Origin: Progne subis subis
Taxonomy: Eukaryota > Chordata > Aves > Passeriformes > Hirundinidae
Direction: 5' to 3'
DNA: 64,000 bases
Assembly (NCBI GenBank): GCA_022316685.1
Contig: JAKJHU010000023.1
Coordinates: forward strand, 2,715,192-2,779,191
Part shown: positions 62,646 to 64,000 of the stretch, in pieces
Position numbering within the stretch: position 1 is the first letter of the stretch
Layout of the letters: the number at the start of each line of letters is the position of its first letter
Notes under the pieces: generated by a model
Seen by the model: only the letters and a program-made list of their open reading frames with translations
What the model was told of the DNA's origin: nothing
Databases searched by the model: none
Position numbers and translations under genes: made by a program

Positions 62646-64000
62646 TTCTTCCAAATATATTCCTTCCTTTCCCTAGCTTCTTAGCATTGTCTAAAATTCA
62701 TATGAAATTCATTCACCCTCTCCTCAGCCTATATGCTGTTCCTACCAGCTCTTCCTTCTTCTCTGCAGGCCATCTATAATGATGGGACAAGTTTCTACCA
62801 TGGCTGATTTGTGTCCCCTCCGTGGAGTCCCTATTTCCCCCTAGCCCTTCTTCACAATTCATGTGCAAAATTAGTGAGATTTCCCCATATAACCATTTTA
62901 GAAGCACATTTCATCTCTTTCCTCAAACTCTTATTTCCACATACTCCAATATGTGGGCAAGAGAGAGAAACTATACTTCATTCTACAGACTGACTTCTGT
63001 GAATCTGGTACAAAATAGATGAAATATGTAAATTGGTAGTTATTATTTGTGTGGATTGTGATTTGATGATTTTGATAAAGCAACTTGGGAGTGGCATTTT
63101 TCAAGTATCTATTTTGATTATGAGAGGGAAAGAAAATGAGAGCCAAATGGTCAAAAAGCGAACTCCTAATTGACTGGTAACAATTGCTTTCCTTTGTGAA
63201 CAGCAGGGGTCAGTAAAAAGAAAGGTTATACTGGGTGAAGCAAATAGGATTTTTTTTTCTCCCTTAGATCACTTTTCATATGTTTTCTGTTTTAATTGTT
63301 ATATTAAAGAAAGAAAATTCTTAGTTCTACTTTGTTTGACAGATCACAAGCTCCTAATAAACTTATCTCCCTGATTATGGCCTAAACTCTAAATTATCTC
63401 TGCTTCTAATAACAAAAAAAAAATCTACTTTTTTTTGTCAAATGATTTTTATAAAAACCTCTTTTACAAAATATTTTTGTTGTGTTGTAAGCTGATGTTG
63501 ACTTACAACACCATGATAGCCAAGAGTGAGCAAGGTTATTTCCTCTCTATCTGTTGTGATCATACTGTCATTTTGTCCAGTATTTGCTGTTACGGGAAGG
63601 CAGTAAGACAATTTATAATGCAGACAAATTGAAAATGTCCACCATTTAGAATAAGTCAGCAAGAGGATAACAAAAAAATACTTAGATGGTCTCTCAGTGT
63701 GATGTCTCTCAACATAAAATGTAAACAAGTGCATAATTCTGTTCCTAGAAGGATGGGAAGTGCTGACCACAGAAGGAAAGAAATGGAAGAAAACCCAGTC
63801 AAACACCTTAGCAGGAGGACTCCTATAAAAGAGCATGCCAGAAAGATAGGTTGCTTGGTCTGCTTCGTATCTGTTCTGTAAGCTTAGCTTTCAAGGAGCT
63901 TTTGTATTTATCTTTGCAGCTGAATGAGTTCCATTTCTCTCAGATTAGGACAGAGGTTCCAGAACAGCAGGTTAATCCTTCCTGCCTTCACGGGCAACTG
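62646..64000. other. Unique AT-rich intronic sequence
   Basis: No exon or repeat family is recognised up to the end of the window. The 132-codon minus-strand open frame near 63438-63836 has no recognisable domain or splice context and looks like chance. Confidence 0.5.

Larger units (their letters stand above)
52071..64000 (+). other. DMD: DMD intron 61, 5' portion (partial)
   Basis: This is non-coding sequence downstream of exon 61, starting with the consensus donor gtgagt. Exon 62 (about 61 bp in human, start of the WW domain) was not recognised before the window ends, so at least 11.9 kb of the intron is present. Apart from the CR1 tail, the A-rich tract and a few T-rich runs listed separately, it looks like unique AT-rich sequence. 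Confidence 0.85.

Noticed and set aside
63438..63836. 132-codon minus-strand open frame near the window end
   Set aside because: It has no recognisable domain, no codon bias and no plausible splice sites. A frame of this length is expected by chance in 64 kb.
1..64000. tRNA, rRNA, snRNA or microRNA genes
   Set aside because: I saw no cloverleaf with A/B boxes, no U-snRNA landmarks and no convincing long hairpin. A tRNAscan or Infernal run was not possible, so small RNA genes cannot be excluded.

Overview
This window is intronic vertebrate DNA, almost certainly from a bird and probably a songbird. The evidence is an AT-rich background with no dense coding, many CR1 LINE fragments in both orientations, several retroviral LTRs whose ends and internal wording resemble passerine LTR families (recalled from memory, not searched), and two short, perfectly spliced plus-strand coding exons far apart. 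The exons are 147 bp (18663-18809) and 79 bp (51992-52070). Both sizes, both phases and the encoded residues fit exons 60 and 61 of dystrophin (DMD), which encode the end of spectrin repeat 24 and the start of hinge 4. Utrophin and DRP2 fit the first exon less well. Exons 59 and 62 were not recognised, so the window would start inside intron 59, contain all of intron 60 (about 33.2 kb) and end inside intron 61.

Layout. 1-18662, intron 59: mostly unique AT-rich sequence. It holds an ancient SINE/LINE-tail-like piece (about 3555-3705), a CR1 3' end (about 4200-4960), a decayed minus-strand LTR (about 5640-6072), a long CR1 (about 8025-10690) broken by two LTR insertions (8433-9089 and 9313-10098), a very old CR1-like RT segment (about 13200-14490), an LTR scrap near 16219 and an exon-like open segment (18335-18523) just upstream of exon 60. 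18810-51991, intron 60: a 1.4-kb CpG-rich minus-strand LTR (about 29415-30820), a compound TG/ATTT microsatellite (34564-34640), a minus-strand CR1 tail (about 36779-36945), an unidentified insert between 9-bp direct repeats (37453-37650), abutting LTR scraps (about 39083-39300), a CR1 split by a minus-strand LTR (about 44290-45650), two candidate conserved non-coding elements (about 46790-47200 and 47550-47830) and an interstitial telomeric repeat (50353-50385). 52071-64000, intron 61: largely unique, with simple A-rich DNA near 57715 and a CR1 tail near 62364-62645.

The only gene supported here is dystrophin. It encodes the long cytoplasmic linker between cortical actin and the dystroglycan complex at the muscle membrane. 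The long open frames of 60-183 codons are chance or repeat-derived. I found no convincing new gene system. The more interesting material is transposon stratigraphy (LTRs inside CR1s with readable boundaries), an intronic telomere tract, a CpG-rich antisense LTR that might act as a promoter, and one possible lineage-specific exon.
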